A stretch of 64,000 nt of DNA from Sphingomonas melonis. Lineage in GTDB: Bacteria; Pseudomonadota; Alphaproteobacteria; Sphingomonadales; Sphingomonadaceae. The notes under the pieces are model-generated. The model ran no database searches. It saw only the letters and a list, made by a program, of their open reading frames with translations, and was not told the DNA's origin. Shown in pieces: positions 1-9,050 of the stretch. The DNA lies in assembly GCF_013409985.1 (NCBI RefSeq), contig NZ_JACCBY010000009.1, positions 1 to 64,000 of the forward strand, given 5' to 3'. Numbering within the stretch: the stretch's first letter is position 1; each line of letters begins with the position of its first letter. The position numbers and the translations under genes are program-made.

Positions 1-81
1 GCATTGCAGCCGGCGGATACGAGGCACAAAGCTCGGCAAACAGAACCCATACACAATATCAGCCGGCAACGGACACCAACA

Positions 82-101
82 CCCCCGCCCACCAGCGGGG
101 G
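82..101. terminator. GC-rich hairpin upstream of tRNA-fMet
   Basis: A perfect 7-bp stem, CCCCCGC at 82-88 and GCGGGGG at 95-101, encloses a 6-nt loop and is followed by CGTTCGCGT. It probably terminates a transcript entering from the left edge. It lacks a clean U tract, so intrinsic termination is only likely. The first 128 bases hold no gene I can support. Confidence 0.45.
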
Positions 102-128
102 CGTTCGCGTCTCAAAGCCCAAAAGTGT

Positions 129-205
<77 letters not shown>

Positions 206-223
206 GTTTCGTAGAACTCGATA

Positions 224-248
224 CGCCGCCCCCAAGGGCGGCGTTGTC
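224..248 (+). terminator. Rho-independent terminator after tRNA-fMet
   Basis: CGCCGCCC (224-231) pairs perfectly with GGGCGGCG (236-243) around a CCAA loop, followed by TTGTCGTTT. It lies 18 bases past the CCA end, which fits termination of the tRNA transcript. The remaining bases to about 471 show no supported gene. Confidence 0.7.
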
Positions 249-471
249 GTTTGCGGCACACGCCCGAACGATCTCAGCGCACCCCGCCAGCAAACAACCG
301 CAGCGGTATCGCCGCAGCCATCGCACCATACCCCGCCTCGCTCGGATAGGGTGCGTCGTCAGGAGAACAAAGGGAGGCAGCCGGCACCCGCCCTCTGCAC
401 GTTGTGAAATGACGATCCACCACGGCCGCGTATTGGCCGCAGTCGAATGTCGCCTGAGCGACAGGGGCCTG

Positions 472-3318
472 CTAATGCGCATCATTGGGTAGGTAGCGGC
501 TGTAGAGCCAGCCCACCCCGATCAAGCTGAAGCCGAGCGCTGCGAACGAAACAATGCGCGCCAAGCCGCCGAGCCCCGCGGCGTCGAACAGGAACACCTT
601 CACCACCGCGATCAGCATCAACGCCAGGCTGGCGATCCGCCAGTCGCGGAGCGAGCGCACGATACCGATCCAGAGGAACAGGCCGGCGAGTGCGAGTGCG
701 AGGATCGACCGCGCGATCTGCTCGCCCTCGCCGGTTCCGGCATCGAGGGGGGGGAGGGTTTGGCGTAGGAGTGTGAAACTGCCTAGTGTGATTAGCGCCA
801 TCAGGGCCAAATCGCGGGTCCGGGACGCGTTTGGGAGCGCGCGGGGGGCGGCCCAGACGAGGAATCCGGCAACCCCATAGGCCGGCACCAGCCAGACGCC
901 GACCTGTTGCGGCACCCAGAGCGGATTGGCGATGATGACGGTGAACCAGAGGAAGTGGGCCACCGCCGTGCCGCCGCAGGCGATGGCGAGCAGCCGCGCG
1001 TGGCGGCGCCAGGCGAGCACGGCAGCCGCGGCGAGCAGCATCTGCCAGACGGTTCGTTCGGCCATGGCATAGCGAAACGCGTCGGCCGGCGTGTGAAGTG
1101 CGAAGAGCTGCTTGTACGCGACATGCGCGGCGAGCATCAGCGCGGCGCCCGCGATGGCATAGCCGATCCGCCGCATCCGCCTGCGCGGCAGCGTCTCGGC
1201 GGGCAACAGGGCCGCGGCCGCGAGGATGGCCAGCCCCGGCAGGCCGATCCGCAGCGTCGCTTCGAGCAGCGGGGGCCATGCCTGTACGGCGACGAAGCGA
1301 CCCGCCAGCGCAGCGACACCCGCGAACACCCAATGTTCGACCGGCACCGCCGCCCACGCCGTCATCAGCACCACCGCGGTATAGACGGCGGGGATCAGCA
1401 GGCCCCGCCGCGTCGCGGCAAGCAGCGCCGTGATCGCCGCCGGCACGAGCGGCAGCCAGAAAGCGGAGACGACCTGCGCCGCGGCGCCATAGCCGATCAA
1501 CACGGCCGCCGGCGGCCACAGCCACGTGCGCCGCGGCGCCATGAGCCAGCCGAGCAGCGCGGCGACGACCGTCGGCACGCCCCAGGTGACGCAGGTGGTG
1601 AGATCGACCGGCTGGGCCACGCCGACAAGCCGCGGCAAGCCCGGATCGGCGAGGAGCAGCAGGGCGGTCAGCAATGCGGCCGCGTCGCCGCTCCGGACGA
1701 TCCGTTCGTCCTGCGCCCCCACGCCGAGCCGGATCAAGGCGAGCGCGAGCAGCGCGGCGGCCGGTGCCCAGGCCCATTGCGGCAGGGCCTGCATCACCGC
1801 AATCTGAAGCAGGGCGGCGGTCGTCATCGTAAGCAGCGCGAAACGGGCGTCGTCGCGTCGCTGCGGATGATGCCAGCCGCGCCAGGCGTTCGCCGCCGAC
1901 AGCAGCGCGCCAAGGAGCGCAGCGACCGCAGCGGCGCTGCGCGACAGCGTCAGCAAGGGCAGCAGGCCGGCCGCGACTGAGACGGCGGCGATCGACGGCG
2001 CATCGATCCTGCGGCTGTCGGCGCGCCAGACCCGCAGCGTGGCGGGCGCGCCGTAGATCGCGGCCATCCCGATCAGCAGCAGCACAAGGCCGGTGCTGTC
2101 CGGGTTCGGCCAGGCGAGGCCGAGCAGGATCGCGACCGCGAGGCCGGCGGCCGGCATGTCGGCGAACAGCGGGTCGCGGCGCGACAGCCAGACGATCGCG
2201 ACCGAGATCAGGCCGAACAGCGCCCAGTGCAGCGGGGCGAAGCCGTCGACCGCCACCAGCGCGGCGAGCTGCGCGCAGCCGACCAGCGCGCCCGCCAGTC
2301 GCACCATGCGCGCGCGCTCGCCGACCAGCAGCAATGGCAGCCCGATCGCGAGCGCGAGCGTGTAGAGACCGACCGCCAGCACGTCGGCAATGTCGAACGC
2401 CTTCCCGAGTATGAGGAGCGTTCCCCAGCCGAAGCCGCCGACGAGCGCCGCTGCACCGAGCCACCACCAGCGCTGCTGCCGGCCCAATGCGCACAGCCCG
2501 CCGACCGTCAGCGTCAGATAGAGGGTGAGCAGCGGCACGTCGGGCTGCGATGCGCCGACGAGCGCCGGCGCGGCGAGGCCGCCGACCAGACCGAGCAGCG
2601 CGCTCGGTGCGCCGAAGCGCAGTGACAGGCCGGCAGCGAGCGCGGTGATCGCCGCCAGACCGGCGAAGGCGACGGTCGATCCGACGAGATGATAGAGATT
2701 GGCGGCGGCGATCGTCGTGCCATAGAGCGTGGCGATCCCGGCGCCGGCGAGCGCCTGCCGCACGCGCGCGTCGCCGACGCGCTCCGCATATCGCAACGCC
2801 GCCTCGGCACCCGCGATCAGGCCGCCGCCGAAGAGCAGGCCCAGGCCGATGCGGACCAGCGGCGAGAGCAGCCCTGCCTGGATCGAATAGCGGACGATCA
2901 GTACGCCGGCGACCGCAAGCGTGATGCCGCCGGCCCAGATCGGTAGCCGTCGCCCGAAAATCTCCTCGAACCCCGCGCGCTCGCGCGGGCGGGTGACCGC
3001 GTCGGCGGTCGGTGCCGGACGCGGTGCCGCGGGTTTCGGACGTTCGCCGATCACCAGCCTTGCCGGCTCGTGCCGCCGGGCCGGTGCCTCCGCGGGCGGG
3101 TGGGGTGGCGCCGGGACCGGGGCGGGGACCGGGAATGGAACCGGGACTGGCGAAGGTGCCGGAGGCGAGCCTTCGTCGACGAGGGGCTCGGCCGGCATTT
3201 CGATCGCCGGGGCCGAACGGGCGCCCTGTTCGAGACGATCGATACGCTGCTGTAGCAGCGTCACCTTTCGCCAGAGCGCAGCAAGCGCCGCGATCATGAG
3301 GATCATCAGCACGTCCAT
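472..3318 (-). CDS. DUF2339 multi-spanning membrane protein
   Basis: A very hydrophobic protein of 948 residues. A short N-terminal helix (about residues 3-15) is followed by a predicted coiled-coil stretch and a Pro/Ala-rich linker (about 40-125). After that, hydrophobic segments run one after another to the C terminus, which reads as 20 or more membrane helices. This architecture and length match the uncharacterised DUF2339 family of inner-membrane proteins; no biochemical function is established that I can name. The start at 3318 has AGGGAG just upstream. A longer reading frame continues 43 codons further upstream but has no ribosome site and no conserved content. The gene diverges from the flavoprotein gene at 3465, sharing a 146-bp intergenic region. 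Confidence 0.8.
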   Translation of the reverse strand: MDVLMILMIAALAALWRKVTLLQQRIDRLEQGARSAPAIEMPAEPLVDEGSPPAPSPVPVPFPVPAPVPAPPHPPAEAPARRHEPARLVIGERPKPAAPRPAPTADAVTRPRERAGFEEIFGRRLPIWAGGITLAVAGVLIVRYSIQAGLLSPLVRIGLGLLFGGGLIAGAEAALRYAERVGDARVRQALAGAGIATLYGTTIAAANLYHLVGSTVAFAGLAAITALAAGLSLRFGAPSALLGLVGGLAAPALVGASQPDVPLLTLYLTLTVGGLCALGRQQRWWWLGAAALVGGFGWGTLLILGKAFDIADVLAVGLYTLALAIGLPLLLVGERARMVRLAGALVGCAQLAALVAVDGFAPLHWALFGLISVAIVWLSRRDPLFADMPAAGLAVAILLGLAWPNPDSTGLVLLLIGMAAIYGAPATLRVWRADSRRIDAPSIAAVSVAAGLLPLLTLSRSAAAVAALLGALLSAANAWRGWHHPQRRDDARFALLTMTTAALLQIAVMQALPQWAWAPAAALLALALIRLGVGAQDERIVRSGDAAALLTALLLLADPGLPRLVGVAQPVDLTTCVTWGVPTVVAALLGWLMAPRRTWLWPPAAVLIGYGAAAQVVSAFWLPLVPAAITALLAATRRGLLIPAVYTAVVLMTAWAAVPVEHWVFAGVAALAGRFVAVQAWPPLLEATLRIGLPGLAILAAAALLPAETLPRRRMRRIGYAIAGAALMLAAHVAYKQLFALHTPADAFRYAMAERTVWQMLLAAAAVLAWRRHARLLAIACGGTAVAHFLWFTVIIANPLWVPQQVGVWLVPAYGVAGFLVWAAPRALPNASRTRDLALMALITLGSFTLLRQTLPPLDAGTGEGEQIARSILALALAGLFLWIGIVRSLRDWRIASLALMLIAVVKVFLFDAAGLGGLARIVSFAALGFSLIGVGWLYSRYLPNDAH

Positions 3319-3464
3319 CGGGCAAGCTCCCTGTGTTGCAGCAAGCATAGCGCCAATGGAGTGCCGGCCAACGCGATTGTCTGTATTTCCCCCGGCCGGC
3401 GCGCGCACCCCGCTGTTGCGGCACGCCGTTGCCGACGGTAGCGTCATGGCGATTGGGGACAGCG

Positions 3465-5075
3465 ATGGAAACGATTGGACGCGATCTCAACGAGATGCAG
3501 CGCATCCCGTTGGAGGCGGCGCACGTGGCGGCGATCCGTGCGGCGGGTGTGGTGCGGCATTACGCCAAGGGCGACCTGCTCGCCAAGATCGGCACGCCCG
3601 CCGACCGTTTCGCCTATGTCGAGGACGGCGAGATCGAGGTGGTCGATCCCTTCACCGGCGAGCGGCTGGTGCCGTCGACACTCGGCCCGACGCAATTCAT
3701 GGCTGAGATCTCGCTGCTGTCGGGCGGCAGCTGGTCGATGACGATGCGCGCCGCCGCCGATACCCGCGTCGTCGAGGTGCCACGCGAGGACATCCTGCGG
3801 CTGATGTCCGAGATCCCGGAGATGTCGGACATCATCATCACCGTGCTGGCGGCGCGGCGACGCCGGCAGCTCGACGCGGGCACCGGCATGCTCGTGCTGG
3901 TCGGCGAGGAGGTCGATCGCGCGGTGCGCCGTGTGGCCGAATTCGCGACGCGCAACCGCATTCCCTACCGCTCCTATCCGCTCGGCAGCGAGGATGCCCG
4001 CCGGGTCGCGGTGAGTTGCGGCACGCCCGACGATGCGCCGGTGGTGCTGTTCGGCCGCGACCTGATCGTCACCGATCCGACGCCGGAGAAGGTCGCCCGC
4101 CTGCTCGGGCTCGACCGCGACATTCCCGATCACGAGCCCTTCGACCTGCTGATCGTCGGTGCCGGACCCGCCGGGGTCGCAGCGGGCGTCTATGCCGGTG
4201 CGGAGGGCTTGCGGGCGCTGGTGGTCGACGAAACCGCCATCGGAGGCCAGGCGGGGGCGTCGAGCAGGATCGAAAACTATATGGGCTTCCCGACCGGCAT
4301 TTCCGGCGCCGATCTGGTCTGGCGTGGCGAGGTGCAGGCGATGAAGTTCGGCACGCGCTTCGTGATGCCGCGGCGCGTCGCGTCGCTGGAGGTGCTGCCC
4401 GACGCGCAATTCTGCGCGACCTTCGCCAATGGCGAGCGGGTGCGCGCGAATGCGGTGGTCGTCGCCACCGGCGTGCAATACCGCCGCTTGCCGCTCGATC
4501 GGCTTGCCGAGTTCGAGGGGGCGGGCGTCTATTATGCCGCGACCGAGAACGAGGCGCGCTTCTGCCGCGATGCGGAGGTGGTGGTGATCGGCGGCGGCAA
4601 TTCGGCCGGGCAGGCGGCGATGTTCCTCAGCCGGAGCGCGCGCCATGTCCGGCTGCTGGTACGCGGCGATTCGCTCGCGACTTCGATGTCCAACTATCTG
4701 TCGAGCCGGCTGGAGGCCGATCCGGCGATCACGATCGAATATGGCGCGCATGTCGCCGCGCTCCACGGCGGCGACCGGCTGGAGGCGGTGACGATCCGCG
4801 ACAAGGAGGGGGATCGGCGCGTCGACACCTGCGCGATGTTCGTCATGGTCGGGGCCGCGCCCAATACCGGCTGGCTGGCGGAGCTGGTCGCGCTCGACGA
4901 CAAGGGGTTCGTGCTGACCGGTGGGGACGTCGGGGCCGCGTCGCCCTATGCGACGTCGCGCCACGGCATCTATGCCGTGGGCGACGTGCGCGCAGGGTCG
5001 GTCAAGCGGGTCGCGTCGTCGGTCGGCGAAGGCTCGGTCGTCATCTCCAAGGTCTGGGACTATGTCCGCCGCTGA
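3465..5075 (+). CDS. Cyclic-nucleotide-binding / thioredoxin-reductase-like flavoprotein
   Basis: A protein of 536 residues in three parts. Residues about 25-130 resemble a cNMP-binding (Crp-type) domain. Residues about 140-220 look like a thioredoxin-fold segment without an active-site Cys pair. Residues about 225-536 form a two-dinucleotide-fold oxidoreductase with the FAD motif GAGPAGVAAG, the IGGQAG motif typical of thioredoxin reductases, a second nucleotide motif (VIGGGNSAGQAA) and a C-terminal YAVGDVRAG FAD motif. Where thioredoxin reductase has CxxC just before the second nucleotide motif, this protein reads YYAATENEARFC, so the dithiol is missing. It is therefore unlikely to be a classical thioredoxin reductase; it may reduce another acceptor or act as a sensor. 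The start at 3465 follows GGGGAC. Confidence 0.85.
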   Translation: METIGRDLNEMQRIPLEAAHVAAIRAAGVVRHYAKGDLLAKIGTPADRFAYVEDGEIEVVDPFTGERLVPSTLGPTQFMAEISLLSGGSWSMTMRAAADTRVVEVPREDILRLMSEIPEMSDIIITVLAARRRRQLDAGTGMLVLVGEEVDRAVRRVAEFATRNRIPYRSYPLGSEDARRVAVSCGTPDDAPVVLFGRDLIVTDPTPEKVARLLGLDRDIPDHEPFDLLIVGAGPAGVAAGVYAGAEGLRALVVDETAIGGQAGASSRIENYMGFPTGISGADLVWRGEVQAMKFGTRFVMPRRVASLEVLPDAQFCATFANGERVRANAVVVATGVQYRRLPLDRLAEFEGAGVYYAATENEARFCRDAEVVVIGGGNSAGQAAMFLSRSARHVRLLVRGDSLATSMSNYLSSRLEADPAITIEYGAHVAALHGGDRLEAVTIRDKEGDRRVDTCAMFVMVGAAPNTGWLAELVALDDKGFVLTGGDVGAASPYATSRHGIYAVGDVRAGSVKRVASSVGEGSVVISKVWDYVRR

Positions 5076-5088
5076 GCCGCGCCGCCGG

Positions 5089-6087
5089 TCAGAACAGGGT
5101 GGCGCGTTCCGGGTGCAGGCGGTTGATGACGCTGTAGTTGAGCGCCGTCCACCATTCGGAGCCCTCGCCGATCAGCTCCGCCTCCGCGGCGGCGATCGTC
5201 GCGGCATCTCCGCTCACCAGAAAGTCTTCGACGTCGTTCATCGAGGCGAAGGCGAAGATCGACACCGCATCGATCTTGCTGCCTTCCGGATCCTTCTGCG
5301 TCGAGCCGATCGTATGGAGCTGCGCATAGCGGCGGACGAATTCTCCGGTCGCCGGCTGCGCCATCACCAGCCGTGCGTGGTCGTGCAGCAGGCGTTGCTG
5401 GAACGCCTCGCGCGATAGCTCGGGACGGCGCATGTGGATCTTGACGAGGCTGACCGCGTCGCGATGCCGCTCGCTGGGGATGAGGATATATTCGCGGGTG
5501 ATCTCGCGCGTCACCATGCGGAACGCGGTCTGTTCGTCGGCGATGATCCGCTTGGCGAATTTGTCCTGCCCGAGCGTGCGCTCGATGTCGGCCTCTTCGG
5601 CATAGGCGATATAGGCGAGGCCGTCCCAGCGCGGACGATCGAAGGCGGGCACGCGCTGCCACGGATCGGCGGGGAGCAGGCCGTGGTCGTCGACCATCGC
5701 GCGATAGGGCGGCGGGAAGGCGGAGGAGGGGCCGCTCGCGATCCGGTGGAGCTGATCATAGCGGACGACCAGCTCCGACGAGCTGCCCGGCTCGTCCCAC
5801 GCGAATTTGGGGCCGTGCACCTTGCGCCAATATTCGTCCCAGTGCTCGAAGGCGAGGTTGGGGTCGCCCTCGATCGCCAGCGCGTGCGGGCGCCAGTCGG
5901 GCAGATGCACCTCATGCCCGTGGCGGCTCTTCGCCGAACCCGCATCCTGCGGGCGGTCGCCGCGCGGCGTAGCGTCGACGCGGCTGACGAAGGTCGGGGT
6001 GACGATCAGCGGCTTGCCGCTAGGCGCGTGCGTCTTGCCGAGCGGGGGGCGGTGCAGCGTGTCGCTTCGGTCGAAATCGGTGGGCAT
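5089..6087 (-). CDS. Tandem EthD-domain (dimeric alpha/beta barrel) protein
   Basis: A protein of 332 residues with two related modules. The first has HWDEYWRKVHGPKF followed by VVRYDQLHRI; the second has FQQRLLHDHARLV followed by VRRYAQLHTIGS. This repeats the pattern of an acidic/His helix and an R-Y-x-Q-L-H strand, as in the EthD family of ferredoxin-like barrels. EthD-family proteins occur near degradation enzymes, but no enzyme function can be assigned here. The start at 6087 has GAGGGG upstream; an in-frame extension to 6153 lacks support. It converges on the flavoprotein gene with 13 bp between the stops, and the hybrid kinase gene follows downstream on the same strand. Confidence 0.75.
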   Translation of the reverse strand: MPTDFDRSDTLHRPPLGKTHAPSGKPLIVTPTFVSRVDATPRGDRPQDAGSAKSRHGHEVHLPDWRPHALAIEGDPNLAFEHWDEYWRKVHGPKFAWDEPGSSSELVVRYDQLHRIASGPSSAFPPPYRAMVDDHGLLPADPWQRVPAFDRPRWDGLAYIAYAEEADIERTLGQDKFAKRIIADEQTAFRMVTREITREYILIPSERHRDAVSLVKIHMRRPELSREAFQQRLLHDHARLVMAQPATGEFVRRYAQLHTIGSTQKDPEGSKIDAVSIFAFASMNDVEDFLVSGDAATIAAAEAELIGEGSEWWTALNYSVINRLHPERATLF

Positions 6088-6181
6088 GTGCCCCTCAGCG
6101 GATGAGCCGCGCTCCTGTTCCCGCGAAAGCGTGATCGCTAGCCGAGCCGGCATGAGCCGGGCCGGCCGGGCGACCGGACGA

Positions 6182-8722
6182 TCAGGCGCCGAGCGCGGAC
6201 GCGGTCAGCGCCGAGACGCTCGCTGCCAGTTCGGCGTTGCGGAAGGGCTTGGTGAGGCGGGGGATATCGGGATCGATGCCGTCCTCCTCGGCATAGCCGG
6301 AGACGATCAGCACCGGCAGGCCGGGATGCGAGGTCTTCAGTTCGCGGGCGAGCTGCGCGCCGCTCATCCCGGGCATCAGGTGATCGGTGACGAGGATGTC
6401 GGGGACGAGACCGCCGTCGAGCAACTGCAGCGCCTCCTCGGCCGAAGCCGCCTCGATCACCTCGTAGCTCATGTCGGCGAGCATGTCGGCGGTACTGAGC
6501 CGCACCAGCTCCTCGTCGTCGATCAGCAGCGCGGTACCCAGCCCCTTGGCGGCGGGCAGCGCCTCGGCAGCGGCATCGTCGCGACTGACCGCGGTGGCGC
6601 TGATCGGCAGCCACAGGCTCATCGTCGTGCCCTCGCCGGGGGTGCTCTCGATCGTCAGGCCGCCGCCGAGCTGCGCGGCGAGGCCGTGGACCATCGACAG
6701 GCCGAGGCCGGTGCCCTTGCCGACGCCCTTGGTCGAGAAGAACGGCTCGATCGCGCGCCGCTGCGTCTCCGCATCCATGCCGACGCCGGTGTCGCGGACG
6801 CTGAGCCGCACGTAATGGCCGCGCGGCAGGCCACGGCCATCCCGCTCGCGGACGCTCTCGCGCCGTGCCGCGATGGTCAGCTCGCCGCCGTCCGGCATCG
6901 CATCGCGCGCGTTCACCGCCAGGTTGAGCAGCGCCATTTCGAGCTGGTTGAGATCGGCCTTGGCCGGCGGCAGTTCGGGCAGGTCGACGTGCACCTCGAT
7001 CATCGGCCCGAGGGTCGAGCCGATCAGGCCCATCATGCTGTCGACCACGCGCACGACATCGACCGCGGTCGGCTGCAACGGCTGGCGGCGGGCGAAGGCG
7101 AGCAGCCGCTGGACCAGCGTCTTGGCGCGTTCCGCCGATTGCAGCGCGCCGCCGATCAGCCGTTGCTCGCGGTCGCTGCCGATCCCCTTGCGCACCAGCA
7201 TGTCGAGCGAGCCGATGATCGGGGTGAGCAGATTGTTGAAATCATGCGCGACGCCGCCGGTCAGGCTGCCCATCGCCTCCATCTTCTGGCTTTGCCGCAG
7301 CGCCTCGCGCGCGACCTCCAGATCGGCCTCGCGCGCCTTGCTGTCGCTGAGGTCGCGGCCGACCGCGACGAAATTGACCCCGTCCGCCTCCGGCGCGACG
7401 GTCCATTCGATATCCTTCCAGCCGCCGTCGCGCGTCGCGATCCGGTTCTCGAAGCGCGTCGGCCGCCGCGTCTCGGCCATCCGGCCGATCGCCGCCAGCG
7501 TCTGCGGCTCGTCCTCGGGATGCATGAAGCTGGCATAGCCGCGGGTCAGCAGCTCCGCCTCGCTCCAGCCGAGCACCTGTGACCAGGCCGGGCTGACCGC
7601 CGACATCATGCCGGCATAATCGGCGCGGGCCAGCATGTCCTGCGACAGCGTCCACAGCCGGTCCCGCTCGGCGGAGCGCAGCGCAATCTGCTCTTCGAGC
7701 GTCTCGTTGAGCCGGCGCAGCCCTTCTTCGGCACGGGCGCGCTCGACCGCGGTCTTGACGCGTTCGGCGACCTCCTGGACGAGGCTTTCCTCGGCCGGCG
7801 TCCAGACGCGCGGCGTCGCCGACTGGACGGCGAGCAGCCCGACCCGCTCGCTCGCCTCGAACAGGATCACGTCGATGAACGCACCGACCTGACGCTCGGC
7901 GAGCCCTGCGCGTGCCTCCGCGCTCAGCCGCGCGTCGGTGTCGACGTCGCGCACCACCACCGGCGTGCCGATGCGATAGGCGCCGAGCAGCTCGGGACCG
8001 AAGGCCTCGAGCGAATGCTCGCCGACGATCGACGATACGCCGCGCGCGTGATCGCAGGCGACCGTCATGCGGCCGCCGACGATCTCGGCATAGAAGACGC
8101 GGCTGGCGTCGAGCCGCTCGCCGAGCCGCGTGGCGGCAAGGCTGGTGATCGCATAGGGCGTGTCGAGCGGGCGCAACGCGTCGGACAGCGACAGCAGGAA
8201 GCCGATCCGCCGTTCGCTCGCGACGCGTTCGGTCGTCTCGCCGAGGATGCAGATCACGCCGCCCGGCGCGCCGCTTTCGTCGAGCACCGGCGAGTAATCG
8301 AGATCCATCCACACCTGCTCGGGCCGGCCGTGGCGGTAGAGGGTCAGTTCCTGGTCGTGGTAATGGAGCGTGCCCCCGGCGAGCCCGACCTTCATGACAT
8401 GATCGTTGAAGTCGGCGACCTCGGGCCAGCCCAGCCGCACCTCGGAGCCGAGCAGCGCGGGGTGGCGACCGCCGGCAAAAGCGGAATAGGCGTCGTTGTA
8501 GAGCATCACGCCCGCCTCGCCCCACAGCATCACGATCGGCACCGGCGACCGCAGCAGGATGGCGGTCGCGGTGCGCAGGCTCTGCGGCCATGCTGCGATC
8601 GGCCCGAGCGGCGTCGTCGACCAGTCGCGTTCGCCGATCAGCCGGCCGCATTCGCCGCCGCCGTTGAGGACGTCGATACCGGCAGCGTCGGCGATAGTGG
8701 ATGGCGCGGGAGGGGCCGACAT
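6182..8722 (-). CDS. Hybrid sensor histidine kinase (PAS-GAF-PAS-HisKA-HATPase-REC)
   Basis: A protein of 846 residues with no membrane segment, so a cytoplasmic sensor. An N-terminal PAS-like region (about 20-150) contains WSTTPLGPIAAWPQSL, a GAF-like domain spans about 165-310, and a second PAS about 345-465. The phospho-acceptor helix contains GGVAHDFNNLL with its His near residue 493. The ATPase shows NLAVNARDAM, DTGVGMD and GTGLGLS. The C-terminal receiver has DDEE and a phospho-acceptor Asp near residue 775 in LVTDHLMPG. Phosphate could therefore pass from His to the attached receiver and on to an unlinked partner. It diverges from the NRPS gene across 328 bp, which suggests but does not prove a regulatory link. 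The start at 8722 has only a weak upstream AGGATCC. Confidence 0.88.
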   Translation of the reverse strand: MSAPPAPSTIADAAGIDVLNGGGECGRLIGERDWSTTPLGPIAAWPQSLRTATAILLRSPVPIVMLWGEAGVMLYNDAYSAFAGGRHPALLGSEVRLGWPEVADFNDHVMKVGLAGGTLHYHDQELTLYRHGRPEQVWMDLDYSPVLDESGAPGGVICILGETTERVASERRIGFLLSLSDALRPLDTPYAITSLAATRLGERLDASRVFYAEIVGGRMTVACDHARGVSSIVGEHSLEAFGPELLGAYRIGTPVVVRDVDTDARLSAEARAGLAERQVGAFIDVILFEASERVGLLAVQSATPRVWTPAEESLVQEVAERVKTAVERARAEEGLRRLNETLEEQIALRSAERDRLWTLSQDMLARADYAGMMSAVSPAWSQVLGWSEAELLTRGYASFMHPEDEPQTLAAIGRMAETRRPTRFENRIATRDGGWKDIEWTVAPEADGVNFVAVGRDLSDSKAREADLEVAREALRQSQKMEAMGSLTGGVAHDFNNLLTPIIGSLDMLVRKGIGSDREQRLIGGALQSAERAKTLVQRLLAFARRQPLQPTAVDVVRVVDSMMGLIGSTLGPMIEVHVDLPELPPAKADLNQLEMALLNLAVNARDAMPDGGELTIAARRESVRERDGRGLPRGHYVRLSVRDTGVGMDAETQRRAIEPFFSTKGVGKGTGLGLSMVHGLAAQLGGGLTIESTPGEGTTMSLWLPISATAVSRDDAAAEALPAAKGLGTALLIDDEELVRLSTADMLADMSYEVIEAASAEEALQLLDGGLVPDILVTDHLMPGMSGAQLARELKTSHPGLPVLIVSGYAEEDGIDPDIPRLTKPFRNAELAASVSALTASALGA

Positions 8723-9050
8723 TATGGCAGTAGGATCCTGCAGACTCTCGTGATCACGCAAACGTTTAGTCCCGCGCGCCGACGATGGAAGGGCCAATGT
8801 AGCCCAGTCTGTCCCGGCTGTCGCGCCGTTGGTCCCGCGGCGGGCCGCATCCCGCATCGGCCGATGCGGCAGGCCGGGCCGTTTTGGACGCTTCGTGCTT
8901 CCCCTCGTACAGGATTGATATACATCAGCGCGCTTATGCACGGGCGGATGAGGATGTCGGCACGGCCATCGATCGCGACCGGATGGTGCGGCCGGTATCG
9001 TCAGGGTGGCCGCCGGGCGCATCATCGTAACAAAGGTTTGAGACGTTGGG
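8723..9050. other. Divergent intergenic region with an 18-bp perfect palindrome
   Basis: These 328 bases separate the leftward hybrid kinase from the rightward NRPS operon and should hold both promoters. A perfect 18-bp palindrome, CCGCATCGGCCGATGCGG, lies at 8852-8869 and is a reasonable candidate operator. A smaller dyad, TGAT-ATAC-ATCA, lies near 8910-8925. I see no convincing -35/-10 pair and no small gene. Confidence 0.5.
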
